Below are positions 1 to 13,200 of a stretch of DNA of 64,000 nucleotides, in pieces. Position 1 is the stretch's first letter. Each line of letters begins with the position of its first letter. The DNA comes from Portulaca oleracea (lineage: Eukaryota > Streptophyta > Magnoliopsida > Caryophyllales > Portulacaceae): assembly GCA_029582165.1 (NCBI GenBank), contig CM055887.1, forward strand, positions 9,631,190 to 9,695,189, written 5' to 3'. The notes beneath the pieces were generated by a model. That model had not been told where the DNA came from and ran no database searches. It was given only the letters and a program-made list of their open reading frames with translations. The position numbers and the translations under genes are program-made.

Positions 1-735
1 TATAATTTTAGTTCTCTTTACTCACTTAAGCTTTTTAAGTTTTGCCAACTGGAAAAGTCAACATTCAGGGTCTAGTTTATGGACATATTTTTAGAATAAT
101 TTTTACGTGCATAGATTGGTACAATTTCAACAAAAACCGAACAATTATTTATCAATGCACACATGCAAAGTCAGTCTAGAATGGTTTGAATCAAAAATTC
201 ATAACTCACTCAATACTTAAGCTTTTTGCATTAGATCACTTGAGTTAGTTCACATATTAAATCTAGTTTATCACCAGATTTCTAGAATAATTTTTACATG
301 CATGAATTAATACAATTTTAACAAAAATCGAATAGCTATCTGTCCAGACACGCATGCAAAGTCAGTCCAGAACGGTTATAATAAAAAATCCATAACTTAC
401 TCAATACTTAAGCTTTTTGCATTCAGGCACTTGGATTAGTTCACATATTGAGCCTAGTCCATCACCATACTTTTATAATAACCTTTACATGCATGAGTTA
501 ATATAGATTTAACGAAAACCGAGCAACTCTTTGTCTAGAGACACACATGCAAAGTCAGTCCAAAACGGTTGGAATCAACAATTCATTGCTCACTCAATAC
601 TTAAGCCTTTTGCATAGGCCACTTGGATTAGTTCATATATTTAGTCTACGGTATCACCATATCTTCAGAATGATTTTTACATGCATAGATAGACTAATAC
701 AGATTTAACAAAACCGAATAACTATCAAAATTGAC
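1..735. repeat. Tandem repeat, about 190-bp unit, four copies
   Basis: The phrase ACTCAATACTTAAGCTTTTT recurs near 210, 398 and 591, and a diverged copy starts near 20, so the spacing is about 188-193 bases. Each unit also carries a shared block about catgcatgaattaatacaatttaac and another reading GCAAAGTCAGTCCAGAACGG. The array is cut by the window edge, so the true copy number is unknown. The units are diverged (point changes and small indels), so this is an old array. It could be part of the internal tandem repeats found in LTR or 3' untranslated regions of Ty3/gypsy elements. Confidence 0.75.
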
Positions 736-772
736 TATCACTAGATAGGTCTCAATTAAGGCATCATAGCTC

Positions 773-1385
773 TAGTGGCGGATCCAGACATTCATTTTAG
801 GGGTGTCTAATATACTTTTTATTACATAAACGCTTTTTAAAAAATAAAATTTAAATAAATAACAATAAAAATAAATATTAAATGACATATTCACAAGCTT
901 AACAAAATTTTACATCTGATACCTAATTACCTAATTCATTGACTTAAACTATTTGTTATAAAAAATAATTTGGTACTCCCTCCGTCCCAATTAACTTGTC
1001 CAGTTTACTATTTCACGGTATTCGATGCAACACTTTGACCATTAATATTTCACATTTTATCTTAGCAAGATTAATAATATTGTATTTAGGTAAAAAAAAA
1101 ATCATCATAAATTTAATAGTGGTAGTCTTGTATAATAACTCAATATATAATTTGATAAATTGACGAAATCAAAATTTAAAAATTTTGACCTAATTAGTCA
1201 ACTCGGACAAGTTATTTAGGACAAATGAAGTATTATTTTAAAAATCACCCCTATTATATATTTTGGAATTTTTTTTTACGGTGTCCACTTGCTCCAATTA
1301 AGAAAATTTCTTCCGAATAATATTAGAGAATTACAATTTTTTCTTTGGCTAGGGGTGTCCGTGCGTACATACATATCCGCCCCTG
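773..1385. mobile_element. hAT-like MITE with perfect 8-bp target duplication
   Basis: The ends read TAGTGGCGGAT and, reverse-complemented from the right, CAGGGGCGGAT. The element is flanked by an identical 8-bp direct repeat, CATAGCTC (765-772 and 1386-1393). An 8-bp duplication and TAG/CAG termini are the marks of hAT transposons. No transposase is encoded, so the copy is non-autonomous. A Stowaway-like MITE (976-1230) has inserted into it. Confidence 0.8.
976..1230. mobile_element. Stowaway-like MITE nested in hAT MITE
   Basis: Terminal inverted repeats CTCCCTCCGTCCCAATTAAC and, from the right end, CTTCATTTGTCCTAAATAAC. It is flanked by TA on both sides, the target of Tc1/mariner (Stowaway) elements. 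It is 255 bp, AT-rich and non-coding. Confidence 0.8.
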
Positions 1386-1393
1386 CATAGCTC

Positions 1394-3050
1394 CCAACTC
1401 ATAAAGGCTTTGCATAAAGGACATTTTGGGTCTTTCTCATGACATTTGAAGGGTACATTTTTCATTTAGAAAGCTTGGTTAAAGGATGTCTACTAGTGTG
1501 GGAAAACCGAGCTCTAAGTTGGATTAGATTTGAGCATGTAAGAGGAGTGTTCATCTTGGGGTGTTTGAGACTTTAAAGCTTAGTTTGGATACCTTGTTCT
1601 TGATGCGTGGTTAAAGTTTGGAGTTTGTTTGATATTCTACTTGCCAAAGTGAGGCTCCCAACCATGTCAAAACCAGAATTTTAATTCACTGAGCCTTTTT
1701 CAGAGCCAATTTCCGGTGGCTTCCAGACTTTTTATGAATTTGTTGTCAACATGAAAGTTGTAGGGTACATTTAAAGATTTTCATAGACTAAACCACAAGT
1801 TTTCGGTGTCTACATCTTGAGTTATGAATTCTCAAAGTTCCCTTCCCGAACTGAAATTTTTGCAGAATCAACCTCTTTTTTACTTATTTTCAAGCCTTTA
1901 CATTTATTTTTGGCCTTAAATTTTAACTTGAGAGTTGTAGAACATATTTTTAGCTTTCCGAAAAGTCCTCTTTTGAAATTTTTGGAGGTCTATAGAGGAA
2001 GTTATGTCTTCCGCAAATTTACTGTAAAGTCCAAAAAATTCTCCAATCTTTAATTTAGAGTAACTTTTATTAAGTTAATTAGGAGACTCCCTCCTTACCA
2101 AGAATCCAAGTTAATTCACTTTAGTATTTTTATATCAAATGTGATCAAAGAGGTCGTTGCTGCTCTTTGTTCGAGCCCAGTCAAGCTTTCAAGTCGTTTT
2201 GTTTGCGGATTCAATGGTACCCATATTGCATGTACTCTTCCAAAACTTATTTATTTGAGTTCAAGTAAGCAAGTTTAATAATTGTACTGCAAATAAATAA
2301 TGTTTTACATGTTTTTCTCACGTAAATATGGCCCCGACCCAAGTTACTTGTACCATAGTGCACTACCCAAGTCAATACCTGGGTAGTGTCAACCGGACCT
2401 CCCGATCGGTTCGGGTATGCGCATACGTAGGCTTTGTCCGATGATCGCAAGCAGGGGGCCATCGAGATAATAATAATCTTGCAATCAAGTTTTAATTGTT
2501 GTTTACTTTATCTTTTATGTTTTCTTTTAAAATGGATTGAAATGTGTGAAATAAAATGAATTATCTAAGTTTATTTAACTGTACAGGGGTATGCGTATTG
2601 AGTTTCGACTCATTTGCGAAATTGTTTTTATGTTTTGTTTTAGGTGATGCCCCCTAGTGCGGATAAGCCAAGAATAGGTAAGAAATCAAGTTAGGTTGGA
2701 GAGCGGAAAGTTCCTTTATTTTAAGGAAGTCATCTTTCACCTTCGGTGTGCATGTTTGATAGTTTGATGTATGGGAACCTTGAAGATACATGATCTTTGG
2801 GTGTTAGTTGTAATATATTGTCTTGGAAGGGTGATATGTTGATATTAAGTTAGTATGGTATGTGTGTTGTGATATATAGTAATATAAATTTCAGCTTTGG
2901 GAATGTTAAGTTGCAAACAGTGTCTTGTTAGCCTTGTCCATGATCATGGACAACGGTAATGCCTTCGGATTATTTTTTCCATTGTGCTAATCATTGGGTT
3001 ACGAGGTATTTAGTGATAATCCGATGATTATAAATCTGGGGGTGTTACAA
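1394..3050. mobile_element. Possible Ty3/gypsy LTR-type remnant
   Basis: No gene is visible. The text is of the kind common in plant gypsy LTRs: repeated phrases about gaaagttgtaggg/gagttgtagaac (1752, 1930), TTTTCGGTGTCTACA near 1800, and a possible LTR terminus GGGTGTTACA near 3041-3050. No partner LTR, primer-binding site or coding domain was seen, so the boundaries and identity are uncertain. The short ORF at 1817-2053 has no recognisable motif and is not called. Confidence 0.3.
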
Positions 3051-3290
3051 TACCAAAGGGTTGAAAAGAAGTTGTATGTTTTCTTTTTTAGCACCTTCTT
3101 TTGCTATCTTTTATTTTTAGGAATATTGTTTTAGTTTTCGTTTTAGTGTCCTGTTTGTAGTATGCATAGGTTTACTAAGTTGTTTTGGAGATTTTGTTCT
3201 CTATTGGTTAGTTACTGATCATGAAATAGGAAGTTTCTATTCCCCTCAATCAATTACCTTATAATGGGTAGGTCAATCCAACTTCATTTA

Positions 3291-3604
3291 CCCGAGTTAA
3301 AAAAAAAACAAATAGGCAAAAATAGGTATAAAAATGTTGTGGATAATTTACTATTGCAAAGAATAGGGTCACACAAGTTAATTAAACCAAATTCATATTA
3401 ATTAATTGAATTTGGGTCATGTTCTTTTGTCAAGTTAGGTTTAAGTTCCCGAGTTAAAAAAAAAACAAATAGGCAAAAATAGGTATAAAAATGTTGTGGA
3501 TAATTTACCATTGCAAAGAATAGGGTCACATAAGTTAATTAAACCAAATTCATATTAATTAATTGAATTTGGGTCATGTTCTTTTGTCAAGTTTGGTTCA
3601 AGTT
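3291..3604. repeat. 157-bp tandem duplication
   Basis: The block starting CCCGAGTTAAAAAAAAAACA at 3291 starts again at 3448, and the two copies are nearly identical over 157 bases. This suggests a recent local duplication. The region from 3605 to 4294 holds no gene; it is purine-rich and has one further small duplication (GTATTTTAAGGAGTTGGAT near 3817 and 3884). Confidence 0.9.
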
Positions 3605-4297
3605 AAGTTAGGATAAGTTAGAATAAGATAGGATAGGAAAAGATATGATAGGTTTGAGTTGAGTTAACTATTGGATGGAAATATTTTATTAATAAAATTT
3701 GAATATTTTGGGGAAAATGAAAAAGTTATAGGTGTTGGAAACAGGAGATTGATTTGAGATTAAAATAATATTATTTGAATTTTTTTTATGTAAAAAGTTA
3801 TTTTTGATTTGGGTGTATTTTAAGGAGTTGGATTAGATTAGGTTAGGTAATGATAAATTAAGTTATGTTAAACTGCTCATATGTATTTTAAGGAGTTGGA
3901 TAGAGAAGAGATATTAAACTGCTCATGAAAAGCATAGTCCATCAACCCCCAATTTTCGACATATGAAAAATTTTGCTTCTACTAAAATTTGAACCTTGTG
4001 ATGTGTTTTGTGCAAAGAAAAATCATTTTTTAGGAAAATAGTTTTCTTTGTAAAATGATTTTCCAAAAAATGAATTTTCGATTGTTTTATACATTTTCCA
4101 TTTTATTGGAAAATGATGAAAAAAACTGATATCATGTTTGATATGAATGGCGGTTGTGAGGCAACGACAGAAAAGTAAGCGACAGAGAGGTGATGCTAGG
4201 ATATACGTGTTAGGTTAAGGTAAACATGGGCGGGGGATGAAGTAGGTCATGTGATTAACTTGAGTTAGGAAAATAGATTTTCTTAGAGTTAAACTTA

Positions 4298-4545
4298 GGC
4301 CCCGTTCTTTTATACGGCTGGTTGTGGTGTGGTGGAATTGTGGTGTGTTTGGTAAAGTTGTGGTGGATTGTGGTGGGTTGTGGAAAGTTGTCGTGAGTTT
4401 TGATTTTAATAATTGTAAATGTGTTGGAAAATGTGAAATTATAATTGGAAAAAGTAGATTGTAGTGGGTTATGGTGGAATGTGGCAGGTTGTGGTGTGAT
4501 GTGATGTGACACTGCAGGCAGCCAGTCGCATAAAAAAGTAAGGCC
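4298..4545. mobile_element. Tourist-like (PIF/Harbinger) MITE
   Basis: The ends are GGCCCCGTTCTTTTATACGG and the inverted GGCCTTACTTTTTTATGCG. A TTA target duplication flanks both sides (4295-4297 and 4546-4548), as expected for PIF/Harbinger. This is one of at least seven copies of the same family in the window. The interior is a (GTGGTG)-like purine-biased strand and does not code for anything. Confidence 0.8.
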
Positions 4546-4548
4546 TTA

Positions 4549-5540
4549 GGAAAATAATTTTCATAGAAAAGAGAAAAATAATGACCAAGCACCAAAAAAT
4601 GGGAAAATCATTTTTGAAGAAATAGTTTTCATTTCCATTAAACACATCCTTAGCAGGGAAGTTGGATGATAAGGATAATTATCTCGTTACTATCACCTCT
4701 TTGACACTTGTTCAAGTATAGTTATGAACATATTATGACAGGTTTTTGTCGTATACTAATAAGACTTGGGATTCCTGTATTTTTTATTTTAAAAATGCAG
4801 GTATACATGTTTGTCAACAATTGACAGATGAAGTGGCAACCCATTTTCATATCACGATGGATGAAAATGTTTAGGGTTTTCTGGTTTCAAACACAGCCTT
4901 GATTCATGAGCGGGGGTGCCTTCGTTTGGGACTGACATAAAGCCCTCCCGAAACTAAAGTCCTCCAAAGTCTGAAAACACGGATACAAACACTGATATTT
5001 TATCAATACAAATTATACAACACAGCAGTTCAGTAGTTAAAGTATCCATTTCACCGAAATATCGCAGCTAGTACTGTACTATAGCCATTTTCTCAAAGTG
5101 GGAACACTAGCTAGGTTCTACTTTTTCTTGGTTAACAGCCCGAGATACCTAAACTAAGTCTCTGTCTCCATTCCTTATTTGTTAACTCTTATTATGGACT
5201 TACCTTTGCAATTTTTTTGTCTCTTAATTATTTAATATACACAATAATATAAAATAAAAATATAATCTAATTGGATTTATTAGTAAAAAAAAAGTTTTGT
5301 ATAATCAAAATTACAGACTAGGATTCAAATGGCCCAGAAAAATTGTGACCGACCTGAAAAAATCGAACATGGTCATTAAAAGTTGGTCCAAATATAAAAA
5401 TTGGTCACAATTCCATGTAAAATTGAATATGGTTTGTGTATGAAAAATCAGGTTTGGATTGTCCTGGGGAAAAATCCGCGTTCAATCATTTGAATAATAG
5501 GACAATGTGACGACACGAGACAATTTAGACATCGTACAAT
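4549..5540. other. Intergenic, no gene seen
   Basis: AT-rich sequence with no ORF of interest, no inverted repeat that I can align, and no RNA gene. The inverted direct words near 5327-5520 (for example repeated GACAATGTGACGACACG-type phrases) are short and unassigned. Confidence 0.5.
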
Positions 5541-5548
5541 GTGACAGT

Positions 5549-6185
5549 TAGGGTTGACAATGAGCCGAGCCGAGCCCGAGCTTGACATGCTTGAGGCTTG
5601 GCTCATGAGCTGCATTGCAAGCTTGCCTTGGCTCGCGAGCTTGACGAGCCTGAAAAGTTAGGCTCGCGGCTTGGCTCGCCAAGGCTCGCGAGCCCTCACG
5701 AGCTTTAACAAGTCCATATTTGTTCATTGTTAATCATTTTGTTGACCTACTAAGTGATAATAAAGAGTAACTCTTAAAATAGAGAATAGTAAAAAAAAGC
5801 AATTATAACAAAGTCAAATAATGATATAAAATTGAAAATTAATTAATTTAAAATAACAATTATAGGATATAAAAAGTAATCTTTTAGCGATAATGAAAAT
5901 AATTTGTGATTGTAGATTTATAACACATAAAAAAAATGTATCAAAAGTACAAGTTTTAATTAATGTGAATAAAGTAATTTTATTTTGGAAATTGTATTAT
6001 CAAACACAACATATTTCGTCCAATTTTCCATTTTCACGAGCCTTACGAGTTTCACGAGCCGAGCTTCTTTGTGCTCGGCTTGGCTTGTTTATGTGACGAG
6101 CTCGAGCCCGAGCCGAGTTTATCGAGCTTCCCGCCGAGTTGGCTCACGAGGGCTCACGAGCCGACTTGGCTCATTGCCAACCCTA
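5549..6185. mobile_element. hAT-like MITE with perfect 8-bp target duplication
   Basis: Ends TAGGGTTGACAATGAGCC and (inverted) TAGGGTTGGCAATGAGCC. It is flanked by GTGACAGT on both sides (5541-5548, 6186-6193), an exact 8-bp duplication. Both arms are built of repeats of GAGCC/GGCTC words (GAGCCGAGCCGAGCCCGAGC and its complement). These simple palindromic words generate spurious ORFs, for example at 5985-6374, which should not be read as genes. Confidence 0.85.
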
Positions 6186-6454
6186 GTGACAGTGTCCTGT
6201 CATTCCAACATCAAAGATAGCTATGACCTTGCCGTTATGTACAATTGGACACCACATCCGCATTTGCGTCCGGACACCATACATTTGGGTCTTCTAGACA
6301 TCAGACACCCAGGTCTAGGTCTAAGTCCATCTATGGTCTCGCTGTTCGAATTATTTATGGACAGGTCTAGGTAATAGATTTTCGATCGAATGACCAATTT
6401 GACATTATGACCCGGAATTACCTAGATCCGTCTTTTTGTCAAGCCTAGGATTTA

Positions 6455-6975
6455 AGCCCTGTTCTTTTATGCGGTGTAATACCACAACCCACCGTACCAC
6501 TCAGGCCCCGTTCTTTCATGCGGCTGGCAGGTTGCGGTGCCACACCGCACCGCAACTTTCCATATTTCACTACAACCCACCAAAATCCACCACAATCTAC
6601 CATAACCCACCACAATATTCTTTTTCTAATTTAATCTATCTTTTTATTAAAAGTTATACTTTTCATTTTCCACCACAACTTTTCCCAACCCATCACAATT
6701 CATCACATTTCCTCCACACCGCAGCCAGTCGTATAAAAGAACGGGGTCATGCTTCAACATTTTATCATACCATACCACAATCATTATTTATATATCTCTT
6801 CGCTTTTCTTCTTCTTCACTTTTCTCATTTACTTTTCACATTTTCTCTCCTCATTACCACACTTTCCACAAATTTTACCATAATATTTCACAATATATCA
6901 CATTTTTCACAATTTTACTACACTGCACCATTTTCGCATGAGTGCATATTACCAATTGCACAAAATAACGGGGCT
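6455..6975. mobile_element. Tourist-like MITE interrupted by a second copy
   Basis: The outer ends read AGCCCTGTTCTTTTATGCGG and (inverted) AGCCCCGTTATTTTGTGC. At about 6504-6747 a second copy of the same family begins GGCCCCGTTCTTTCATGCGG and ends GTATAAAAGAACGGGGTC, so a family member has inserted into an older member. The 185-residue ORF spanning it (6436-6993) is an artefact of the pyrimidine-rich strand. Confidence 0.7.
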
Positions 6976-7127
6976 AGTCCCATAACAAATTAAAATTGAC
7001 AGATGATATCATAAAATAATGTAATTAATTAAACTTTTTTGAGAGAGTAATTAATTAAAGTTAACCCCACCCAAGAAACAAAATTCCTCGGTCACCTTAA
7101 GCCTGGTACCATCAGTCCATTCCGCCA

Positions 7128-7136
7128 TATAAAAAA
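7128..7136 (+). promoter_or_regulatory. TATA box of the DUF642 gene
   Basis: TATAAAAAA lies about 90 bases upstream of the start codon at 7220. It is followed by a CT-rich leader with the word CTCACTC(CT) repeated (7154-7213), typical of plant 5' untranslated leaders. Initiation near 7160 would give a leader of about 60 bases. Confidence 0.6.
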
Positions 7137-7219
7137 GCAGCCCCCATTCTACTCTCACACTCACTCCTCACTCCTCACTCCTCACTTCCCACTCCAACTT
7201 CCTCCTTCCTCACTCAAAA

Positions 7220-10200
7220 ATGGCGGAGTTCACCCCATACATGGCGCTTCTTCTCTTTGTCCTTTTCCACTACGCTTCCGCTATTGAAGATGGTACGCCT
7301 CTCTTTACTCTCTCCTTTTACTCAAGATCTGCTTCTTCTCTTCTGGGTTTCCTTCTTTTGCTTTCATTTTGAAGTTTTCAGCTCTCAATTGCTTTTAATT
7401 TGTCTGCTTTGGGTTTCATTTACAAGCATTAGCTCAATTTGTTTAGTACAATAGAATGAAAAAGATTGGAACTTTCCTCTTCAAATTTGACAAATTCGGT
7501 TCTGGGTGGATTGAGTGCTTGTGATTTGGACGAATGTTGGGTGGTATTAGCTTTGCAATGCATTGCAGGAGATTCATTTGATGATCCCAAAATGGTAAAG
7601 TGAGTAACTTTTTTCTTTCATTTTTTTTTGGGAAAATGGGTGTTGAGTTGTTAAAATCTTACTTAAAATTCTAGCTAGATAAAGGGGAATTAGCAAATAG
7701 CAAGTAGTTGAGTTTATATATTATATGAGATAAATTGTGAAATTAGTGAAGTAGTCCTCCCTTATAAAATTTTAGGACACCCAAGACAACAGTTTCAAGT
7801 AGTATGGAGCGAATGTAGTTGTTATGATGAACCCTAAACACGCTGATTTTCTCATTGTTCAACCTACATTCTCTATTTTTGTCATTCTCCTTCACAATAG
7901 CATGATTTTTGGAGTGTTTTCTGAAGATGAAGTAGTAATGTGTACAGTTAACTATCTACCTCCCCTGCCTTCTAACCTACAATGATTATTGTCTTCGTCT
8001 GGTCTTTTCAATGTCTATTGAAATGAATATATCTCTCAAAATTTCAGAAAATGGTTAGAAAGGTAATTTCTTCAATAGGAGGTCCTAGTCTAGTTGTAAA
8101 ATTGGTTGGAAAGTCATGGATAAAATGGTCTCATAGAAAATGTGAGACATTATATGCACTGTTCTTGTAAGTTAAATAATCCATAATATTTTTTATCTAT
8201 TTCTAATCCAATTTTACTTTTTCTATTTAAATCTATGTAACGTTTCTATTTTGTAAATAATTCGTTACTAATATCTATTTCTACATGAATTATATAAACC
8301 TACTCAAACTTACTTACCCAAGTTTATTACATATTCACTGTAAGAACATGGACACATTAACTACCCATACTCCGTTGGTCCCGGCGTCATCGTTCTTTTA
8401 TGCGTTAACGCACCCAAACGCAACGCAACATAACGCAAATTATCATCACTTTTTAACCATTTCCAACGCAACTAAACGTAACGCAACGTAAACGCAACGC
8501 ACAAAAGAACGATAAGTATTTTTTCCTCCTAAGAAGTGAGATTCCTAAGAAATGGAAGAAAACATCGGGGAAATTGGTGAATCTTTTCAAGTTGACTATT
8601 TTTCTATATTTGATTGTTATTTGTTAATGGAAAACTTACCCGAGGCCATAGTTCTACAATGGTCAATTGATTATTGATCATTAGAAAAGATTTCCTGAGG
8701 GGATAAGGTTGGGCAAGGGGCAAAATTTCACAGGGCGAAATAGGAAACAAAGTGTGAAAATTTCCAAAATATCCCTAACATTTATAAATATGAGTAGTTT
8801 AGACATTTCAAAATATTTTCAATTGATTTTTTGATATGTTCAGCTAGCAGTGATATTTTGATATGTTCCTTATTTCACACAAGAAAAGAAATAAAAAAGT
8901 AAAGATTGCCTTAAATTTTAGGGAATTGTTTTTAGCATAGAACTGCAAATATGGGCCCAAGTGATTGGTTGGCCCGCCGAAAGAGAGTGTGTAGTGTATA
9001 CCCTATACAAAAGGCTAATCTCTATTCACAAGAAAAGGATTATCCTTTTGATAATCTAAGCTTAAAACACAAGATCAGTGTAACCATTTATCACTTAAAA
9101 CCAACATTTTATTGAATTTGTAGGCAAATATTATATATAATTTTATAAATATATATTCTTTTATGCGGTAGGTTGTGGTACGACACCGTATCACACTCTT
9201 TAATTTCTATTTTCTACCACACTTCACCACACCACACTACAACCATTATCAATATATTTCTTCACTTTTCTCTTCTACTTTTCACTTTCTCTCCTTATCT
9301 ACCCCATCTACCCCAACTCTCATCACAACTCACCACACTTCACTATATTTTTTCAAATTCCACCGGTATGTGCCAATGATATAAAAGAACATAACCCAAA
9401 AGTAATTAAAGTCTGGGAGTAGTTAAAACAACATGGTTGTACGAATGGACTGCGTTTTATGCCTTACATTTTGGGGTAATAACCTTTGTTAATTCACAAT
9501 CTTTAATGGGTTACTTACTACTAAACCAGCAGTACTGACCCATAAATGGAAAGTGAATTTTGGACTAGACATATATGAAGGAACAATAGCACTGTGATTA
9601 ATGACTGACCACGTCCCATTTTCATACCATAATAGGCCTTATATTAATGAGGCAGTTGAATCACGAATATAAAGTTGTAAATTCACCACCAAATGCAATT
9701 TTTAACATTAAAGGTCATTAGGTGACCCACGAAGCAAATGGATGGTAAAATTTCAAGTAAGATAAAGAGATTTCAATTTGTGACAAAATATCAAATTTAA
9801 TTTTTTAAAAATATTTTTGATTGATACGTTAAGTATGACATCTGCTATGAAACCATTCAAAATACGAAATAAAAACATAAAAAAAAAAAATTAAAATTGA
9901 TATTTTTCACAAATTGTGAACTAATAATCTTACATGCAACTTTATATTCTATTTGCTGTATGAGTCATCCTAACCCAATTCGCAACGCGTCTTTGTACCG
10001 AAAATGTTGTAAAGATGGTACTATAGTTGTGTCCTTACGAGTTGATAAAACTTTTACTCAAAAGTTTCCTATTGTTTTTTGACCCGTTTCCACAATTTCA
10101 CTGGCTTGGGACACACAAAAAATGTTGTCCCTCTTTCTTTTTTCCCCCTCTTTTTAATGGTAAGTTGGTGGAGGAACAGTGTAGCAAATTAACTTCAATA

Positions 10201-13200
10201 GTTATAGAGCGTACCATTAAGATTTAAACCTTTGCGGGGGATATCTTCGAGTATTCTTGCGATACAAAAGTTTTTGGCTAATGGACAATTTGCTGGAATC
10301 AATAATTGCTGAAATAGCTAGTCGGATTAGGAGATTAGACTGCATGGTAAGTGTTTGTAGGCAAGCTAGCTAGCAAACCTAATCATAACGAATCTTTTGC
10401 AATTGGTTGCATTTTGATTTGATTCAGGCCGTGTTTTTTTATGCGGTATTTTGCGGAATGGTGTGGTGGGGTGTGGTGGAATTGTGGTGGGGTATGGTGG
10501 AATTGTGGTAGGTTATTAATATGTAGGGTAGGTGAGGAGAGAGAATGTAAAAAGTAGAGGAGAAAAGTGAGGAGAGAGAAAGGTGAGGAGAGAGAAAAGT
10601 AATGATTTGCGGTAAAATGTGGTGGGTTGTGGCAAATTGCGGTAGGCTGTGACACCGCAGTTTGCCAACACAGAAAAGAACACGGCCTGATCAATGAAAG
10701 TGATGTTTGAAAAGCATGGTGAAATTTGACATGGGCTATTTCTTGCCATTCAACTTGCAAATCCACACTGTTGGTTTGATCATACTCATCTTCATATTTT
10801 TCATAGTAAAAATTATGGGATGTCTGCTATGAATAGTTTGATATTGATTTTTTACTTTTGTTGGTAGTCTAGTGATGGGCTAAATTTATCCAATCTAAAA
10901 ACTGTTGTATGATAATGAGGTACAGCGGTACAATGGTTATGTCATCATCTATTTAATACTTTGTAGGAAAAACAAAGTTAACATGCCATCAAAGATATGA
11001 TTTTGAATCTTTGATGACCAATGACGATCTCATCCAAATTCTTTGTAGAAAAAGTCACACTGACAAGGGTTAAAACATATTCCCGCCAAATTAAAACATC
11101 TTCTTTATTGACTAAAAATTACGAAGATAAATGATGAAAACAGTAAAAAGGGGAACTCCCTTTTCGCAAAGAGGGTTATAATAATGTGTTGTTTTTGCCG
11201 GTGGTATACTGTGAATGTCTGATTTTTTCAAGCTTCCTTAAATTTATTTAACCTTCGTGTTAACTTATGTTTTTTAATATTATCTATATTTTGAATTTAC
11301 CTTGTTTACCTTTTCATATTTAAGAAGATGAATTTTACTCCCACTATTCTATATTAATTATCACTTAATTGATTATCATAATCTCCAATATCACTCTTTA
11401 ATTGATAATTTCCTGCATATTATTTTATTAATAACTACAATATTATATTTTTATAATAGCATTTTTCGTTAAGAATTTAATAGTAATAATTTTATGTAAT
11501 AAGTCATTGTATATAATTGTAAAATTTATTGTCAAAATTTTAAAATTTAACTGTATAATTTTCAAAGATGACAATTAATATATAATGGAGCGAGTAATAT
11601 GTAAACGTAGTGGGCGGAATGTGGTTTAAATTTGTCATTTGCCATTGTTGGGTGTAGAAAGAGTTTAGTACTTTCCAGGCATGCAATGGACCACTCCCTA
11701 CAAAGTTCAGAATATAGATAGAAAACGACATTTGAAATTGTAATAATTTTGGTAAAATCACATCAAGCACCTCTTTTCAACTCATCATTTCACATCACCA
11801 TCTCCCACAGGCCACACCCATGCTTATTTGCCAGCCCATTTTTCTCACCCTCTCTTCGACAAGCTTGTCCTTTGAAATTGGATATTGTTTTTAAGCTGGA
11901 AAGACCTTTTCATCGCATTTTGAAGATAAAGCCATGGAGATAAATTAGAAAGAATCCACAGCACAGCACCCAGTAGTTTTCATCCGTTCGTTTATGACAA
12001 GATCTTGAAATGGGTTATTTATTGATTTTTAGCTACAACTAGTTCAAATTAGGCCCTGTTCTTTTATGCGGTATTTTGCGGAATGGTGTGGTGAGGTGTA
12101 GTGGAATTGTGGTGGGTTAGTAATATGTGGGGTAGGTGAGGAGAGAGGATGTAAAAAATAGAGGAGAAAAGTGAGGAGAGAGAAAAGTAATGATTTGCGG
12201 TAAAATGTGGTGGGTTGTAGTGTGGTAAATTTGTGCAGTTCTTAAACCGCATGAAAAGAGGCTATTAATAGAGCCTTTGGTTGATGAACTTTTTCGGGAA
12301 AGTGGGTCAACTTTTCTAAATTGACAAACTTTTCTGTGTTTGGTTCTTTATAATATATAGGAAAATTTTAATGTATGACCTATTATTTTCTTCACAGTAA
12401 AACGTTTCTCAAGGAAGGGCTAGGGAAAGTTTTTCTCGGAAAAGTTTTTCCTGGGATAGTCTTTTCCAAGAAACTACCAAACGCACCATAAGAGAGTGTT
12501 TGGTTGGGCAAAAATTTAGAGGACGTTGGTCAATTTCCCAAATTGACCACTTGTTCCCATGTTTGGTTGATACATTGACATTGGGAAAAATTTTACTGGA
12601 GCCCACAATTTCCCACCTTTAGTTAGAAAAAACTTCTTCTAAGGGAGGGCAAGGGAAAATATTTCCTATGGAAAACTTTGTATGGAAAAACTTTTTAGAA
12701 AAAATTTCCTTGGGATTCTTCCCAATTGCCCTAAGTTAGATGATCTTACTTATAAACTTGTTTTTCCTTGGACAATTTAAACTAAGTAATGCCTGTTCCC
12801 AAATGTTTATGTGTAAACTATAATTCATGCGTTACATAGGATACCGGTAGCCAACTAGCATTACACATTCTTGTGACAAACATGTTAATGTGACAGACAT
12901 TTGAACCCAAACAAAACACACGCATGACATTAATGCCCTACTTATCATGAACATTGAACACTATTGAAAGTGACACTTTACATTCTGCGACAAATGCAGT
13001 ACAGTTCTTACATGAATTGATCTGACAAGAGATGGATACATATGCAGGTCTATTGGTAAATGGTGATTTCGAGACCCCACCCACAAGCGGCTTCTCGAGC
13101 AACAGTGAAGAGCTAGGTCTCGGCAACGAGCCCCTCACAATCCCGGGGTGGCAGACCAACGGGACCGTGGAGCTGGTCTCGGCGGGCCAGAAGCAAGGGG

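Larger units (their letters stand above)
7293..13047 (+). other. Intron 1 of the DUF642 gene, MITE-rich
   Basis: The 5,755-bp intron has donor G|GTACGC and acceptor TATGCAG|GT. It contains at least five MITE copies (8388-8513, 9154-9390, 10427-10687, 11338-11594, 12052-12264) and a pair of related TGTTTGGTTG repeats (12280-12730). The rest (7300-8380, 8520-9150, 9390-10420, 10690-11330, 11600-12050) is AT-rich with no gene or RNA seen. Confidence 0.85.

Noticed and set aside
6436..6993. 185-residue ORF
   Set aside because: Spans two Tourist-like MITEs; composition of Pro, His, Thr and Ser reflects the CCACAC-rich strand only.
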